Source of the DNA: Microcaldota archaeon
GTDB lineage: Archaea; Micrarchaeota; Micrarchaeia; Anstonellales; Bilamarchaeaceae
Length of the DNA: 12,139 nt
Direction of reading: 5' to 3'
NCBI GenBank assembly: GCA_013425425.1
Contig: JACCLJ010000004.1
Span: 1 to 12,139, forward strand
Part shown: one piece after another, positions 11,329-12,139 of the stretch
Layout of the letters: each line of letters starts with the position of its first letter
Numbering within the stretch: position 1 is the first letter of the stretch
Position numbers and translations under genes: made by a program
The notes under the pieces: model-generated
What the model was told of the DNA's origin: nothing
Seen by the model: only the letters and a program-made list of their open reading frames with translations
The model's database searches: none

Positions 11329-12139
11329 CTACTTCGTAAGCGTTTCACTTCCGTCTTCAGTCACAAGTATCGTATGCTCTGCCTGCGAAACAAGGCCCTT
11401 TCCCGCATCCCTGAGCACCGGATAGCCCTTGATGAAATGGCTCTCAAGCAGCTCTTTCAGCGCGGCGCTCACCAGGAGCTTTGACGGGAATTCCTTCCGT
11501 ATCCATCTCTCCGCAAAGGGAAGGGTGCCGTAATTCATTATCACATGCTCGACTATCTTCCTCGACTGCCTCATGCGGACCGCCGCGGGCGCGTAAAGGC
11601 TGAATATCTCGACCTGTTCCTGGTCCTCCACATACCCCGCTCCAGTCGTGGCAAAGGGCTCCACGGCGAATATCTCGCCGCTCTTGAATTCATAGGGATC
11701 ATTGCTCTTGATGTTCGGTATCTCCACTCCCGCGTGCAGCAATCCCGTTTCTATCTTATGCCCCGTCAGATTGCTTATGGGTTTGAAACCGTATCCGGTT
11801 ATCGTTTCCTCGATGATCCCCCCTATCTCGCCTATCCTAACGCCCGGCTTTATCGCGGCAATCGCATTCTCAAGCGCGCGTTCGGACGCTTCGACGAGCT
11901 TGCCGTTCTCGTCGCCAAGGTCAACACTATAAGCGGTATCTGCTATCGCACCGTTAAGCGTTATGCCGAGGTCTATCTTCACAAGGCCCGTTTCGCCAAG
12001 CACCGCCTCGCACCCGGTCTCCGGAGTGTAATGGGCGGCGATATCGTTGATGGAGATGTTCACCGGAAAAGCCGATTTGCATCCCTGCTCGGCGGTCATC
12101 TTCTCTATGGTTTCGGCTATGTCAAGCAGCGGCTCTCCA
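11329..12139 (-). CDS. map: type 2 methionine aminopeptidase (5' end outside window)
   Basis: The C-terminal 269 residues of the metal-dependent enzyme that removes the initiator methionine from nascent proteins. The frame is open to the window edge: residues GEPLLDIAETIEK precede the first in-window ATG at 12099, so that ATG is internal and perhaps 25-30 N-terminal residues are missing. Catalytic features appear in the expected order: His in INDIAAHYTPE; metal-binding Asp in LVKIDLG and IADTAYS; His in LTGHKIETG; Glu in FAVEPFATTGAG; and Glu in VTEDG near the C-terminus. The roughly 60-residue insertion with VRMRQSRKIVEHVIMNYGTL and PFAERWI before the last strand marks the type 2 (archaeal/eukaryotic) branch. 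It ends 63 bases before the tRNA. Assignment is firm. Confidence 0.93.
   Translation of the reverse strand, partial: GEPLLDIAETIEKMTAEQGCKSAFPVNISINDIAAHYTPETGCEAVLGETGLVKIDLGITLNGAIADTAYSVDLGDENGKLVEASERALENAIAAIKPGVRIGEIGGIIEETITGYGFKPISNLTGHKIETGLLHAGVEIPNIKSNDPYEFKSGEIFAVEPFATTGAGYVEDQEQVEIFSLYAPAAVRMRQSRKIVEHVIMNYGTLPFAERWIRKEFPSKLLVSAALKELLESHFIKGYPVLRDAGKGLVSQAEHTILVTEDGSETLTK

Overview
The window reads as chromosomal DNA of an archaeon. The evidence is a RadA recombinase, a type 2 methionine aminopeptidase, a tRNA whose two introns fold as bulge-helix-bulge motifs, several TATA boxes lying about 24-27 bases before an ATG (leaderless-type promoters), and GGTGA/GGAGG-type ribosome binding sites elsewhere. 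A tRNA with a D-loop intron and a solo translation-factor domain recall small-genome DPANN lineages such as Micrarchaeota, but that placement is inference.

Layout. Bases 1-117 hold the 3' end of a surface protein with a C-terminal membrane anchor. It converges on a membrane-tethered P-loop ATPase of the Zot/HerA-FtsK type (179-1036, minus). Upstream on the same strand is a tight two-gene unit (4462 down to 1123): a GadC-like amino-acid/amine antiporter followed by a 630-residue PLP decarboxylase that strongly resembles bacterial tyrosine decarboxylases. Together they form a candidate decarboxylation/antiport module that would consume cytoplasmic protons and generate proton-motive force. Next come two secreted cysteine-rich, C-terminally anchored proteins (4607-4951 and 5091-6512, minus); the larger carries nine six-cysteine repeats of two alternating types.

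Bases 6628-9348 encode membrane and metal-binding housekeeping or transport genes: TspO (plus), UppP polyprenyl-diphosphate phosphatase (minus), a YkgJ-type Cys-cluster protein (minus) and a TauE/SafE exporter (plus). The last two diverge from one palindromic TATA-like box placed correctly for both. UppP is preceded by a 10-bp inverted repeat centred on its likely TATA box.

Bases 9371-11071 are an information-processing block on the minus strand: a small unknown protein plus RadA in one operon behind an unusual array of TATATACT(T/A)A repeats, then a stand-alone EF-Tu domain-2-like protein. Bases 11124-11265 are a doubly interrupted tRNA-Arg(UCG). The window ends inside a type 2 methionine aminopeptidase gene whose 5' end lies beyond base 12139.

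There is no CRISPR array, insertion sequence or rRNA. No gene-free stretch exceeds 300 bases. The least ordinary items are the tyramine-type module in an archaeon, the nine-repeat surface protein, the doubly interrupted tRNA, the shared bidirectional TATA box and the repeat array before the radA operon.
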